Both the position numbers and the translations under genes were made by a program. From positions 1,116,001 to 1,180,000 of the forward strand of contig OZ244029.1 of assembly GCA_965214945.1 (NCBI GenBank): DNA of 64,000 nt, in the 5' to 3' direction. Source of the DNA: JAAXHB01 sp965214945. GTDB lineage: Bacteria; Actinomycetota; Acidimicrobiia; Acidimicrobiales; Aldehydirespiratoraceae. The notes under the pieces are model-generated. The model was not told the origin of the DNA. It saw only the letters and a program-made list of their open reading frames with translations, and searched no databases. Positions 7,638-15,974 of the stretch are shown here, piece by piece. How positions within the stretch are numbered: the first letter of the stretch is position 1; every line of letters begins with the position of its first letter.

Positions 7638-9231
7638 CCACCGTGAAGTGAACTCTGCGGCCCAGCGAGTCCGCCAGCAGGCCTGATTGGCTCTGAGCCG
7701 TGAACAGCTCGATGCTGATGTCGGCGCCGTCGGCCTCGACGACATGCACGCACACGGCATCGTCGCTGAGGACGGTGTGAACACCCTGGACAGCTCGCCT
7801 GTAGGTGCGGTCGAGGGCGATGCCGATCCTGAGCAGCCCGGCTAGCACCTGGACCCGCCGCCGGTCGCGCTTGCCCAGCGCCATCCACGGAGAGTGTGAC
7901 GGCACCGGCTTGCGCTTGCGGTGATAGCGGGCCACCAAAGCGATGATCTCTAGCTCGTTCTCCGTGAATCCGGCGAGGCGCTCGCTGTGGCGGATCAGGT
8001 AGTAGGAGTGCTTGTGGTGGGCTGAGTGCGCCACGAAGCGGCCGATGTTGTGCAACAGCCCAGCCGCTTCGAGTGCCACGCGGTCTGCCTCCTTCAGCCT
8101 GTGAGCTGCGATGGTCTTGTCGAACAGCTCCAGGGCCAGGTCGGTTGCGTGCTCAGCGTGGGCAAGGTCTTCGCGATAGCTGCGGGCCAGGGCCAGCGCG
8201 CTCGAGCGTCTCAGGTCGCTGAGATGGTGCAAGCCGTCCGGCGGCGAATCGTTACGCCGGTTGAATCGGTCGATAAGCACGCCCTCGCGGAGCGCGCCGA
8301 CGGACACGACCAGCTTGTGGATGCGCAGAGCTCTAAAAAGTTGACGCAGAAGCACAGCCCCTGCCACGATCACGTCTCGCCTTCCGGGATCAAGCCCCGG
8401 CACCGCGCCCCGTTGCCGGGGACGCCGGTAGGCAGCCAGTTCGGCCACCACCCCGTCGAGTTCTTCCCGTGAGATCACTGCGTTCGCGAGCGTTCGCAGC
8501 GGCTTGAGCCTTCGCCGTGCGCACAGCGCGGCCAGCGCTGCGATCGTGCCCGAGCAGCCGGCAGCCACCTCGAAGCCGATCTCGTCGATTTCGTAGGCCA
8601 CGGGAGCGACACACGATTTGATGTGGCGCCGACACTCCTTGACTGCGCCAGACTTGACAACGCCGTCCGGGAAGAAGCGGTCAGTAAGCCGGATGTGCCC
8701 CAGCTTGAGGCTGCGCGCCAGCACCGGGTCGGTGCCGGTGGCGGCGATGATCTCAGTTGAGCCGCCGCCTATGTCGATCACCAGGTGGGGGTGCCCCGCT
8801 ATCGGCACTGCGCTGAGCGCTCCTAGATGGATCAGCCTCGCCTCCTCGACACCGGAGATCACCTCCACCGCTACATCGGCCTCACGGCGAGCTCGGACAA
8901 GGAACTCTGCGGCGTTGTCCGCCTCTCGGACTGCGCTAGTGGCCACTGCCGCGATCTCTGCGTCGTGGGCCCCGGCGATGTGGCGGCACTCCGCGAGAGC
9001 CGCGACGGCGCGGTCGATGGCATCGGGCTCCAGCCGTCTCATGTCGCCGCCGCCGGTTCCCAGGCGAACCGGCATGCGCTCCCGTGTGAAGATCTTGGGT
9101 GAGCCGCCGCGAACCGGGCGCGCTATCACCATGTGCACCGAATGAGTGCCAACGTCAATGGCCGCCAGCGCCTTGGGGTCCGCCGAAACCACGGAGGGCC
9201 AAGCTATTGCGCGGGCCGCGCCGTTGCGCAT
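7624..9231 (-). CDS. Ppx/GppA-family exopolyphosphatase / guanosine pentaphosphatase with HD-like C-terminal domain
   Basis: The 535-residue protein has the two-domain sugar-kinase/actin-like core (AAIDVGTHSVHMVIA near the N-terminus, LVIDIGGGSTEII around residue 170) and a C-terminal HD-like region with LLHNIGRFVAHSAHHKHSYYLI. This matches long Ppx/GppA enzymes that hydrolyse inorganic polyphosphate or pppGpp. Its 3' end overlaps the convergent LLM gene. The ATG start has no strong ribosome site and the first 15 residues are uncertain. Confidence 0.87.
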   Translation of the reverse strand: MRNGAARAIAWPSVVSADPKALAAIDVGTHSVHMVIARPVRGGSPKIFTRERMPVRLGTGGGDMRRLEPDAIDRAVAALAECRHIAGAHDAEIAAVATSAVREADNAAEFLVRARREADVAVEVISGVEEARLIHLGALSAVPIAGHPHLVIDIGGGSTEIIAATGTDPVLARSLKLGHIRLTDRFFPDGVVKSGAVKECRRHIKSCVAPVAYEIDEIGFEVAAGCSGTIAALAALCARRRLKPLRTLANAVISREELDGVVAELAAYRRPRQRGAVPGLDPGRRDVIVAGAVLLRQLFRALRIHKLVVSVGALREGVLIDRFNRRNDSPPDGLHHLSDLRRSSALALARSYREDLAHAEHATDLALELFDKTIAAHRLKEADRVALEAAGLLHNIGRFVAHSAHHKHSYYLIRHSERLAGFTENELEIIALVARYHRKRKPVPSHSPWMALGKRDRRRVQVLAGLLRIGIALDRTYRRAVQGVHTVLSDDAVCVHVVEADGADISIELFTAQSQSGLLADSLGRRVHFTVVTPR

Positions 9232-9288
9232 GACGAACTCGCGGCGTCGGCTCGCAGCGCTGAGAGCCGTAGTCGGTAGATGGGCATT

Positions 9289-10488
9289 TCAGGCGCCCGC
9301 GAAGCGGGGCTCGCGTTGGCGCAGCTCCGAAAGTGTCCGGCAGCCGAGCTGGTGCATCACGCTGAGCAGGCCCTCCTGGAAGATCCACAACACGTGCTCG
9401 GGACCCGCGGGGCCCAGAGCACCGAGTCCATACATGAACGACCGGCCCGAGAACACGAAATCAGCGCCGAGGGCCAGAGCGCGGGCCGCATCTAGGCCGC
9501 TGCGCACGCCACTGTCGAACAGCACCGGGACGTCCACTCGCGCGGCGATCGAGGCCAGGGCCTCGATCGCCGCTGGCGCCGCGTCGAACTGGCGCCCGCC
9601 GTGATTCGACACGATCACCGCGTCGGCGCCTGCCTCCGCGCAGCGTCGGGCGTCTTCGGGATGCAGGATCCCCTTGACAGCCAGCGGCCCCCGCCAGATC
9701 TCGCGCACCTGCTCGAGGTATCGCCAGTCGAGCGTGCCGCCCAGGCTGGCTCCGATGAACCCAGCTGTTCTCGCCAGGGTCGCCCGGTCGACGTAGGCCT
9801 CCATGGTGCGGAACCGCGGCATTCCGTGCCGCACGGCGGCGAGGCTCCAAGCGGGTCTGAGAGCCGCCTGGATTAGCAGACGTGGAGTGATCCGCGGCGG
9901 CACGGTGATCCGAGCCTTGGTCTGACGCTCGCGCCGTGACGGCCCCGGAACGTCAGCCGTCACCACAAGCACCGTGAATCCGGCGCTGCTGGCGCGGCGC
10001 AGCAGGTCGTCACGCACGCCGACGTCGCGGGGCGGGTATAGCTGGAACCAGCTCATGCCCTCGGCGCGGCCGCCGATGTCCTCGAGCAGCCCGGTGCTCA
10101 CGGCGCTCATCGCATACGGGATGCGGTGACGGGCCGCCGTGTCGGCCAGCGCCTCGTCAGCGCCGGGCCAGATTAGCCCTGTGAGGCCCATCGGAGCGAT
10201 GCCCACCGGCAGCTCGTAGCGGGTTCCGAACAGCTCGGTGCTCAGATCCGGTTTCAGTGGTCCTTTGAGCAGCTGAGGCGTGAGCAGCACCCGCTGAAGC
10301 TCGGCGGTGTTGCGGTGCAGAGCCCGCTCATCGCCCTCACCACTGTCGAGGTACTCCCAGGCGAAACGGGGAATCCGCCGCCGGGCGCGTCGGCGCAGGT
10401 CTGCCACGCCCGGCAGCCGGATGCGCGCGCTGTCAGGTGAAACGGGCTTGTTCCCTGTCCGCGACGCCTGAGACGTTCGTTGAGACAT
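9289..10488 (-). CDS. FMN-dependent alpha-hydroxy-acid oxidase/dehydrogenase (lactate dehydrogenase LldD-like)
   Basis: A full-length (399 residues) member of the FMN alpha-hydroxy-acid dehydrogenase family. Blocks seen are PVGIAPMGLTGLIWPGAD, WFQLYPPRD, LVVTADVPGPSRRERQ, LAVKGILHPEDARRC with the FMN lysine, and the active-site SNHGGRQFDAAPA with the catalytic histidine and arginine. Substrates in the family include L-lactate, glycolate and mandelate. The start is the ATG that falls after the fpg stop; a longer frame would overlap fpg by 85 bases. Confidence 0.85.
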   Translation of the reverse strand: MSQRTSQASRTGNKPVSPDSARIRLPGVADLRRRARRRIPRFAWEYLDSGEGDERALHRNTAELQRVLLTPQLLKGPLKPDLSTELFGTRYELPVGIAPMGLTGLIWPGADEALADTAARHRIPYAMSAVSTGLLEDIGGRAEGMSWFQLYPPRDVGVRDDLLRRASSAGFTVLVVTADVPGPSRRERQTKARITVPPRITPRLLIQAALRPAWSLAAVRHGMPRFRTMEAYVDRATLARTAGFIGASLGGTLDWRYLEQVREIWRGPLAVKGILHPEDARRCAEAGADAVIVSNHGGRQFDAAPAAIEALASIAARVDVPVLFDSGVRSGLDAARALALGADFVFSGRSFMYGLGALGPAGPEHVLWIFQEGLLSVMHQLGCRTLSELRQREPRFAGA

Positions 10489-10550
10489 GAGGCACCGGCT
10501 CTGGATCCACCGTTGTCGAGAATAACTTCGAGCCCCGGAAGCCCGCTGTG

Positions 10551-11393
10551 TTAGAAGCGCTGGCACGTTGGGCACCAAGTGGTGCCGCGTGCGTCGATCA
10601 CCCGGCGCCGCAATGCCACACCGCAGCGCTCGCATGGCTCACCGGCTCGCCCGTAGCAGCGCAGATGATGCTGGTTGCGCCCCGGGGCACCCACCGGCGT
10701 CGCGTAGTCGCGCAGAGTGGTGCCGCCGTGGCGAAGCCCTGCGGCCAGCGCGTCACGTATGGCCTCAGCCAGCTTCTCTGAGCGGGCTCGGCCCAGACGG
10801 CGGACCGCCGGGTTCACGCCGGCCAGCCACAACGCCTCATCCGCGTAGATGTTGCCCACCCCGGCCACAGGCCGCTGCGAGAGAAGCTGAGTTTTCACGC
10901 GCCGGCTGCTGCGCCGCAACGCCCGCCACAAGCTCTCGCCGGTGAAGTCGTCGCTGAACGGCTCCGGGCCGAGACGGCTCAGCGTGGCGAGGCCCTCGTA
11001 TCGTCCGGCGTCCACGACGCAGATTCGCCCGAAACGGCGGACATCGCGAAACGCGAGCCCGGTGCCGTCATCGAAGCGCCACCAGGCGCGCACGTAAGGC
11101 TCGTCAGCGAGCGGATCGCAGGTTTCGCCGGTCGTGGCGGCAACAGGGCTGGGCACGAGCCGCCCGGTCATTCCCAGGTGGAGGATCAGCTCCCGCCTGA
11201 CGTCGGCGGCACCATCGAGGCCGACGATCAGGTACTTACCGCGCCGTGCGATGCCCGCGATCTCGCTGCCGACAGCCTCGACTGCCGGAGCGAACTTCTT
11301 GGAGGGATGCGAACCGGCGCCGGTTATGAGGCGGCCGGCCAACCTCGGCACGAGCTGGCGGCGGATCGTCTCGACCTCGGGAAGCTCCGGCAT
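10551..11393 (-). CDS. mutM: Formamidopyrimidine-DNA glycosylase
   Basis: The start is fixed by MPELPEVE: after Met removal, Pro is the catalytic imine-forming residue and Glu3 assists. The protein removes oxidised purines such as 8-oxoguanine and nicks the strand. The helix-two-turn-helix region contains GVGNIYADEALW, and a zinc finger of the form C-x2-C-x16-C-x2-C ends the protein (CERC...CPTC). Length (280 residues) is normal. An ATG 120 bases upstream in the same frame is rejected because it would bury the catalytic proline. Confidence 0.95.
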   Translation of the reverse strand: MPELPEVETIRRQLVPRLAGRLITGAGSHPSKKFAPAVEAVGSEIAGIARRGKYLIVGLDGAADVRRELILHLGMTGRLVPSPVAATTGETCDPLADEPYVRAWWRFDDGTGLAFRDVRRFGRICVVDAGRYEGLATLSRLGPEPFSDDFTGESLWRALRRSSRRVKTQLLSQRPVAGVGNIYADEALWLAGVNPAVRRLGRARSEKLAEAIRDALAAGLRHGGTTLRDYATPVGAPGRNQHHLRCYGRAGEPCERCGVALRRRVIDARGTTWCPTCQRF

Positions 11394-11706
11394 TCGTCGG
11401 CACGGTACAACGACTGCGGCATGACGCCAGCGAGTCAATGCCTGGTCGTTCTTCCGTAGCTCCCGGAACTTCTCGCTGCCTGCGATCCACAGACGAGTGC
11501 GCATGATCGCCACAGGTCAGCGAGTTTGTTGCACAAGTCATAGGTCCGTGCCCACGGGTCGTCCGACTTGTCACCGGCAGATCTGTGTGCGAAAATGCGC
11601 GCGATTCCTTAGGGCGGAGTCCTTTTGCGCGTCGCGCGCTTACGCGCGCGCGGCGGTCCTCGCCTGGCCGGATTTGACGGTTCCGAGACGATCGCCGAGG
11701 CCCTCT
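11394..11706. other. Intergenic region between divergent fpg and the Rpf-like gene
   Basis: About 313 bases without a supported gene. Both neighbours point outwards, so it should carry both promoters, but I see no consensus -35/-10 pair. A short hairpin with seven-base arms lies at 11633-11650 (CGCGCGC, loop TTAC, GCGCGCG). I looked for a ydaO-type c-di-AMP riboswitch, which precedes rpf genes in some actinobacteria, and did not find its conserved blocks. Confidence 0.5.
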
Positions 11707-12591
11707 ATGCGCTTGTCCACGACACGCCGGTGGCTCCCCGCCGCTGTCGTTTCGGTGCTGATGCTGGCGGCTCTTGCTCCGTTAGGCGCGATCGAAGAGG
11801 CCCGCGACCTGCGCGGCGATGTGCCCTCAGCCGCCGCTGTGCGCGCCCGGCTCGCCGCGCTGCAGGAAGTCCGCGCATCTGCCGAAGCCGATCTGGAATT
11901 GCTCAGGAAGCAGCTCGATGAGGCGCTCGAAGCCCTCAGCCGCCTCAGCACCGCCGACCAGCTTCTGGCTGCTCGCATCGAGAAGACGCGCGAGTCCACA
12001 CGCGAGATGGCCATTGACGTGTTCATCAGCGACGGCCCCAAAGCCGGCATTCAGCTGCTGCTCGACATCGAAGCCACGTCTGACATGCGCTGGAGCCAGC
12101 TGCTGCTCGACAACGCTCTCAGCGTTCCAGTGCACGACAACGCCAGCCTGCTGCGCAAGCTGGAGGGTCAGGCTGACGCCGAGCTTCTCGAGGCTGTGTC
12201 ACACATCGAGGACCTTCGCTCGAAGATCGAGCGGCTGGCGAAGCGGCTTGACGACATCGACGGGCAGCGCGCCGAGGCTGACGCGCTGCTGGTGATAGCT
12301 AACGCGTGGGACCGCGCCGACACCGCTATCGCCGAAAGTCCGTACGGCTTCGCGCCGCGCGAGCGATGGGAGAAGTTGCGCTATTGCGAGTCAGCGCACG
12401 ACTACCAGGCCGTGAGCCCCAGCGGCGTCTACCGAGGCGCCTACCAGTTCGACCGCACCACTTGGCGATCAGTGGGCGGCACAGGTGATCCGGCAGCGGC
12501 GGCACCCCGAGAGCAGGACGCCCGAGCTAGGGAGCTTTACGCCCGGCGCGGCCATCAGCCGTGGCCGGTGTGCGGGCGCCATATTCGCTGA
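11707..12591 (+). CDS. Secreted coiled-coil protein with C-terminal resuscitation-promoting-factor-like lysozyme domain
   Basis: The 294-residue protein starts with a signal peptide or anchor (basic residues, then a hydrophobic run at 10-28). A long coiled coil follows from about 40 to 190, then a compact domain: WEKLRYCESAHDYQAVSPSG with the expected catalytic glutamate at 228, GAYQFDRTTWRSVGGTG, and a closing histidine/tryptophan segment. This is the Rpf/transglycosylase-like fold that cleaves peptidoglycan. The coiled coil resembles those of NlpC/P60 and other wall hydrolases and may mediate regulation or anchoring. GAGG precedes the ATG. Confidence 0.85.
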   Translation: MRLSTTRRWLPAAVVSVLMLAALAPLGAIEEARDLRGDVPSAAAVRARLAALQEVRASAEADLELLRKQLDEALEALSRLSTADQLLAARIEKTRESTREMAIDVFISDGPKAGIQLLLDIEATSDMRWSQLLLDNALSVPVHDNASLLRKLEGQADAELLEAVSHIEDLRSKIERLAKRLDDIDGQRAEADALLVIANAWDRADTAIAESPYGFAPRERWEKLRYCESAHDYQAVSPSGVYRGAYQFDRTTWRSVGGTGDPAAAAPREQDARARELYARRGHQPWPVCGRHIR

Positions 12592-12660
12592 CGGCATCGG
12601 TACAGCATCTGGCCAAGGGGCATCAGGCCATATCGGCCGCCGGCCCGCCTGACCGGCGTG

Positions 12661-13377
12661 TCAGCGGTAGACCGCGAAGTCCGCCAGATCCGCTTCGAGG
12701 TTAGCCATCACTCGGTCTATTGTCGGCTGCCGGGTGTTGCGTCGGGTGAGGGCGAACGCCGTGGCGTTGAGTCGCTTTGCGAGTTCGCTCGCGTGCGCGA
12801 GCGCTATCGCGTGAAGCTCCTCGGCGGGTGCCAGCTCGTCGAGGTATCCCGCGTCGAGCGCGCCTCGGGGCGAATAGACGGACGCCAAAGCCGTAGCTCT
12901 GTTGAACTGCCGGGCGTCGAGTCGGTCGCGGGCTAGCTCCACCAAGAAATGCGGAAGAGGTAACCCGATCGCCACCTCGTTAAACCCGATCTTGGCGTCG
13001 CCGTCGGCACCGATTCGCGAATCAGCGGCCAGCAGCATGATCGCTCCGAACGCAAGCGCGTGGCCGGTGCAGGCTGCCACCACCGGCACCCGCGCGCCGT
13101 AGATTCGCATGGCGAGGCGGGCCCCGGCTGTGATCAGGTCTCGGGCAGCGTCTGGCCCTGAACTCACCACCCTTAGGTCGAAGCCTGCGCAGAAGCATCC
13201 GGGACGGCCTGCGATCACAAGTGCTCGCGCCTCCGATTCGGCGGCGTCGACAGCGGCCTCCAGCGCTGCGAGAGCCTCATAGCCCATGGCATTCGCCTTG
13301 CCGTCGTCAAGGTGGAGCACCGCAACGCTGTCGGCGATCTCGAAGACTGTAGGTGAAGTGATCTCGGAGATTTCCAT
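12661..13377 (-). CDS. Enoyl-CoA hydratase/isomerase (crotonase) family protein
   Basis: A 238-residue crotonase-fold protein. It has a DDGKANAM block, the oxyanion-hole segment GCFCAGFDLR and GHALAFGAIMLLAAD, and NEVAIGLPLP carrying one of the family's catalytic glutamates. The reaction could be hydration or isomerisation of an acyl-CoA. The ATG start leaves 16 bases before the divergent ABC-F gene; the upstream extension of the frame would lie inside that gene. Confidence 0.8.
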   Translation of the reverse strand: MEISEITSPTVFEIADSVAVLHLDDGKANAMGYEALAALEAAVDAAESEARALVIAGRPGCFCAGFDLRVVSSGPDAARDLITAGARLAMRIYGARVPVVAACTGHALAFGAIMLLAADSRIGADGDAKIGFNEVAIGLPLPHFLVELARDRLDARQFNRATALASVYSPRGALDAGYLDELAPAEELHAIALAHASELAKRLNATAFALTRRNTRQPTIDRVMANLEADLADFAVYR

Positions 13378-13393
13378 ACCGTAGCCTGCGCGT

Positions 13394-15244
13394 GTGATAC
13401 TTGTGGATGCCCACAGCCTCACCGTCAGCCGCCCCGGCCGGACCCTGTTCAAGAATCTCAGCGTCACGGTAGCGAAGGGCGACCGTCTGGGTGTCCTCGG
13501 CGTCAACGGGTCGGGAAAGTCCACTCTGCTGCGCGTGCTGGCCGGAGCAGCCGAACCTGAGCGCGGCCTGGTGCGACGCGGGCGCGGCGTCCGGGTCGCC
13601 TATCTCGATCAGCGGGCACGGCTGCCGCCCGGCACGGCGGCGTCTGTTGTGGGCTGCGGCTGGCGGGGCGCAGCTGCACTCGGTCGGCTCGGGGTAGACA
13701 AAGAGCTGGCCTCCGCCGACGTGAGCAGGCTCAGTGTCGGCCAGACCCGGCGCGTGGCGCTGGCCGCCGCTCTGGTCGCCGAAGCCGACCTTCTGGTGCT
13801 GGACGAGCCGACCAACCACCTCGACCTCGACGCCGTCGAATGGCTAGAAGCCGAACTCGTCCGTTTCAAGGGCGGGCTGGTGCTGGTGACCCACGACCGT
13901 CGCCTCCTCGACCGACTCGCGACGCGCGTGCTGGAACTCGACTGGGGCTCCGTGCATCGTTGTGACGGCGGCTATACGGCATACCTGAAGGCGCGGGCGG
14001 CTCGCGAAGCAACTACGCGGGCCGCTGAGACCACCAGGCGCAATCTGGTTCGGCGGGAACTGGCATGGCTGCGCCGCGGTGCCCGGGCACGCACCCGCAA
14101 GAGCAAAGCGCGCCTAGCCGCGTCTGAAGCCCTGTTGGAGAAGCCACAGCGTCCGTCGGCGCGCCGCGAGCCCTTGGAGCTGGATCAAGCAGCGCAGATC
14201 GCGGCACCGCGGCTGGGGCGCAAGGTCTTGGAGCTGCAGGGCGTGGACATCGGGTATCGGGGCGCGCCGCTGCTGGTGCGCGGCCTCGACTTGGTGCTGA
14301 AGCGCTCTGAGAGGCTCGGCGTGGTGGGTGCCAACGGCACCGGCAAGTCCACTCTGCTGAGCGTCATGGCCGGGCAGCGAGCGCCTCAGGCCGGCCGGGT
14401 TATGGCCGGCCCCACCGCGCAGATCGGCTATCACCGGCAGCGCCCCCGCGACATCGATCCGTCACTTCGCGTGCACGAAGCCCTAGCAGGCCCGGGCTGT
14501 GCTCCCACCGGCTGGCACACCGCGCTGCTGGAGCGCTTCTGGTTCGACGCTGACGCGCAGCGCTCTCCGGTTGAGATGCTCTCGGGCGGTGAGCGCCGCC
14601 GACTGCAGCTGGTGGTGACGCTAGCCGCGGCGCCGAATGTGCTGCTGTTGGACGAGCCCACCAACGACTTGGACCTCGACACGCTACGCGCCTTGGAGGA
14701 TCTGCTGCGTCGTTGGCCTGGCGCGGTGGTGACAGCCAGCCACGATCGGGACTTCCTCGCCAAGGTAGTTTCCGACGTCGTAGTACTCAACGGCGAAGGC
14801 TGGGCCGGCCGCTGGCCGGGTGGCCATAAAGCCTGGATTGAACACCGCCGCAGTCTGGGCTCTCCGGCGAGCAGGTTGCGCTCGTCTGGCGACGCGGCGC
14901 GTGGTGTGCCGGGCGCGGGGGCTGAGGCCGCGGATCGGGGTCGGGACGCGCGGGCCCCGGACCGCAAGAAATCCGCCAGTCAGCGCCGCTCCGCTAGCAC
15001 GCTTCGCCATCGGCTGGCCGAAGCCGAAGCGGTGCTCGACAGCTGCCAGCGGCGGTTGGAGCAGACACAAGCCAAGCTTGAGGCCGCTTCCGATGACTAC
15101 ATGGCGCTGGCCCGCTTGGGCAGCGAGATGGCCGATGCGATTGATCGCCGGTCGGCGGCCGAGGCGCGCTGGCTTGAGCTGTCCCTAGAGCTCGAAGAGC
15201 TTGAGCAGCCGCTGCCCCGCGCAGACCGCGAGGCGCGTCGCTAG
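13394..15244 (+). CDS. ABC-F family ATPase (Uup/EttA-like translation factor)
   Basis: Two ABC cassettes and no membrane segments, 616 residues. The first has Walker A GVNGSGKST (about 36-44), signature LSVGQTRR and Walker B LLVLDEPTNHLDLD. The second has GANGTGKST, LSGGERRR and VLLLDEPTNDLDLD. A charged linker joins them, and the C-terminus carries a predicted coiled coil as in Uup. ABC-F proteins act on the ribosome, relieving stalls or giving drug protection. The GTG start is 16 bases from the divergent crotonase gene. The nfuA-like gene follows after nine bases, so the two are probably cotranscribed. Confidence 0.9.
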   Translation: MILVDAHSLTVSRPGRTLFKNLSVTVAKGDRLGVLGVNGSGKSTLLRVLAGAAEPERGLVRRGRGVRVAYLDQRARLPPGTAASVVGCGWRGAAALGRLGVDKELASADVSRLSVGQTRRVALAAALVAEADLLVLDEPTNHLDLDAVEWLEAELVRFKGGLVLVTHDRRLLDRLATRVLELDWGSVHRCDGGYTAYLKARAAREATTRAAETTRRNLVRRELAWLRRGARARTRKSKARLAASEALLEKPQRPSARREPLELDQAAQIAAPRLGRKVLELQGVDIGYRGAPLLVRGLDLVLKRSERLGVVGANGTGKSTLLSVMAGQRAPQAGRVMAGPTAQIGYHRQRPRDIDPSLRVHEALAGPGCAPTGWHTALLERFWFDADAQRSPVEMLSGGERRRLQLVVTLAAAPNVLLLDEPTNDLDLDTLRALEDLLRRWPGAVVTASHDRDFLAKVVSDVVVLNGEGWAGRWPGGHKAWIEHRRSLGSPASRLRSSGDAARGVPGAGAEAADRGRDARAPDRKKSASQRRSASTLRHRLAEAEAVLDSCQRRLEQTQAKLEAASDDYMALARLGSEMADAIDRRSAAEARWLELSLELEELEQPLPRADREARR

Positions 15245-15253
15245 CCTGAGCAC

Positions 15254-15904
15254 ATGCCCGACACCATGACGGACACCGCGCCACCGAGCGTTGCCGGAGG
15301 CGAGGTTCTGATCATCACTGAAGCGGCGCGCGCGGCCGTGCTCGAGATCCGCGAGCGCGAGCCCGACTCCGAAGACCTGGGTCTGAGGGTCGAAGTGACC
15401 GGTGTCGCGGGGATTGACTACTCCTACGACCTCTGCCTCGACCCGATTGCGAGCGCCGCGCCCGACGATCGTCTGCACAGCCATGACGGGCTTACAGTGA
15501 TCGTGCCTGAAGCCAGCGTCGCCCGGCTCACTGGCGCCACACTCGACCTGCCGAGCCTTCCCGGTCAGGGCGGGCTGGTGATCCGCAACCCCAACCGGCC
15601 CAACCCCCTCGGCGACATGGGCGAACTCGAGCTGACCGGCAACATCGGAGAGCGGGTCAGACAACTGCTAGAGCTGCGCATCAACCCCGCGCTCGCATCT
15701 CATGGAGGGTTCGCCAGCCTCGTCGAAGTGCGCGACGACAGCTCGGTGGTGGTGACTATGGGAGGCGGATGTCAGGGCTGCTCCATGAGCCAAGCCACCT
15801 TGTCGGCGGGGATCAAGCAGGCCATCGTCGAGGCCATCCCCGAAGTGACCGACGTGATCGACGCCACCGACCACGACGCCGGCGCAAACCCCTATTTCAG
15901 CTAA
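15254..15904 (+). CDS. NfuA-like iron-sulfur carrier/scaffold with NifU domain
   Basis: The 216-residue protein has a degenerate A-type (HesB-like) N-terminal domain (about 15-110) and a C-terminal NifU domain with the cluster-binding GGGCQGCSMSQATL, a CxxC pair that would hold a [4Fe-4S] cluster between two subunits. It should deliver clusters to apoproteins; in this window likely clients include IspH and MoaA. Two ATGs lie 12 bases apart (15254 and 15266); the first is used. Confidence 0.88.
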   Translation: MPDTMTDTAPPSVAGGEVLIITEAARAAVLEIREREPDSEDLGLRVEVTGVAGIDYSYDLCLDPIASAAPDDRLHSHDGLTVIVPEASVARLTGATLDLPSLPGQGGLVIRNPNRPNPLGDMGELELTGNIGERVRQLLELRINPALASHGGFASLVEVRDDSSVVVTMGGGCQGCSMSQATLSAGIKQAIVEAIPEVTDVIDATDHDAGANPYFS

Positions 15905-15952
15905 CTCTGCGCCTTCAACGAGTCTCCTGGACAGTGACGGGCTCTCGCCGCG

Positions 15953-15970
15953 CCGGCTGGCTGCAGCCGG
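15953..15970. terminator. GC-rich hairpin between convergent nfuA-like gene and dxs
   Basis: Perfect seven-base arms (CCGGCTG and CAGCCGG) around the loop GCTG sit between two convergent stop codons. No T tract follows on either strand. It is a plausible bidirectional terminator or pause site by position only. Confidence 0.35.
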
Positions 15971-15974
15971 TGGG

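Noticed and set aside
11394..11706. Possible ydaO-type c-di-AMP riboswitch before the Rpf-like gene
   Set aside because: The conserved sequence blocks of that riboswitch are not present.
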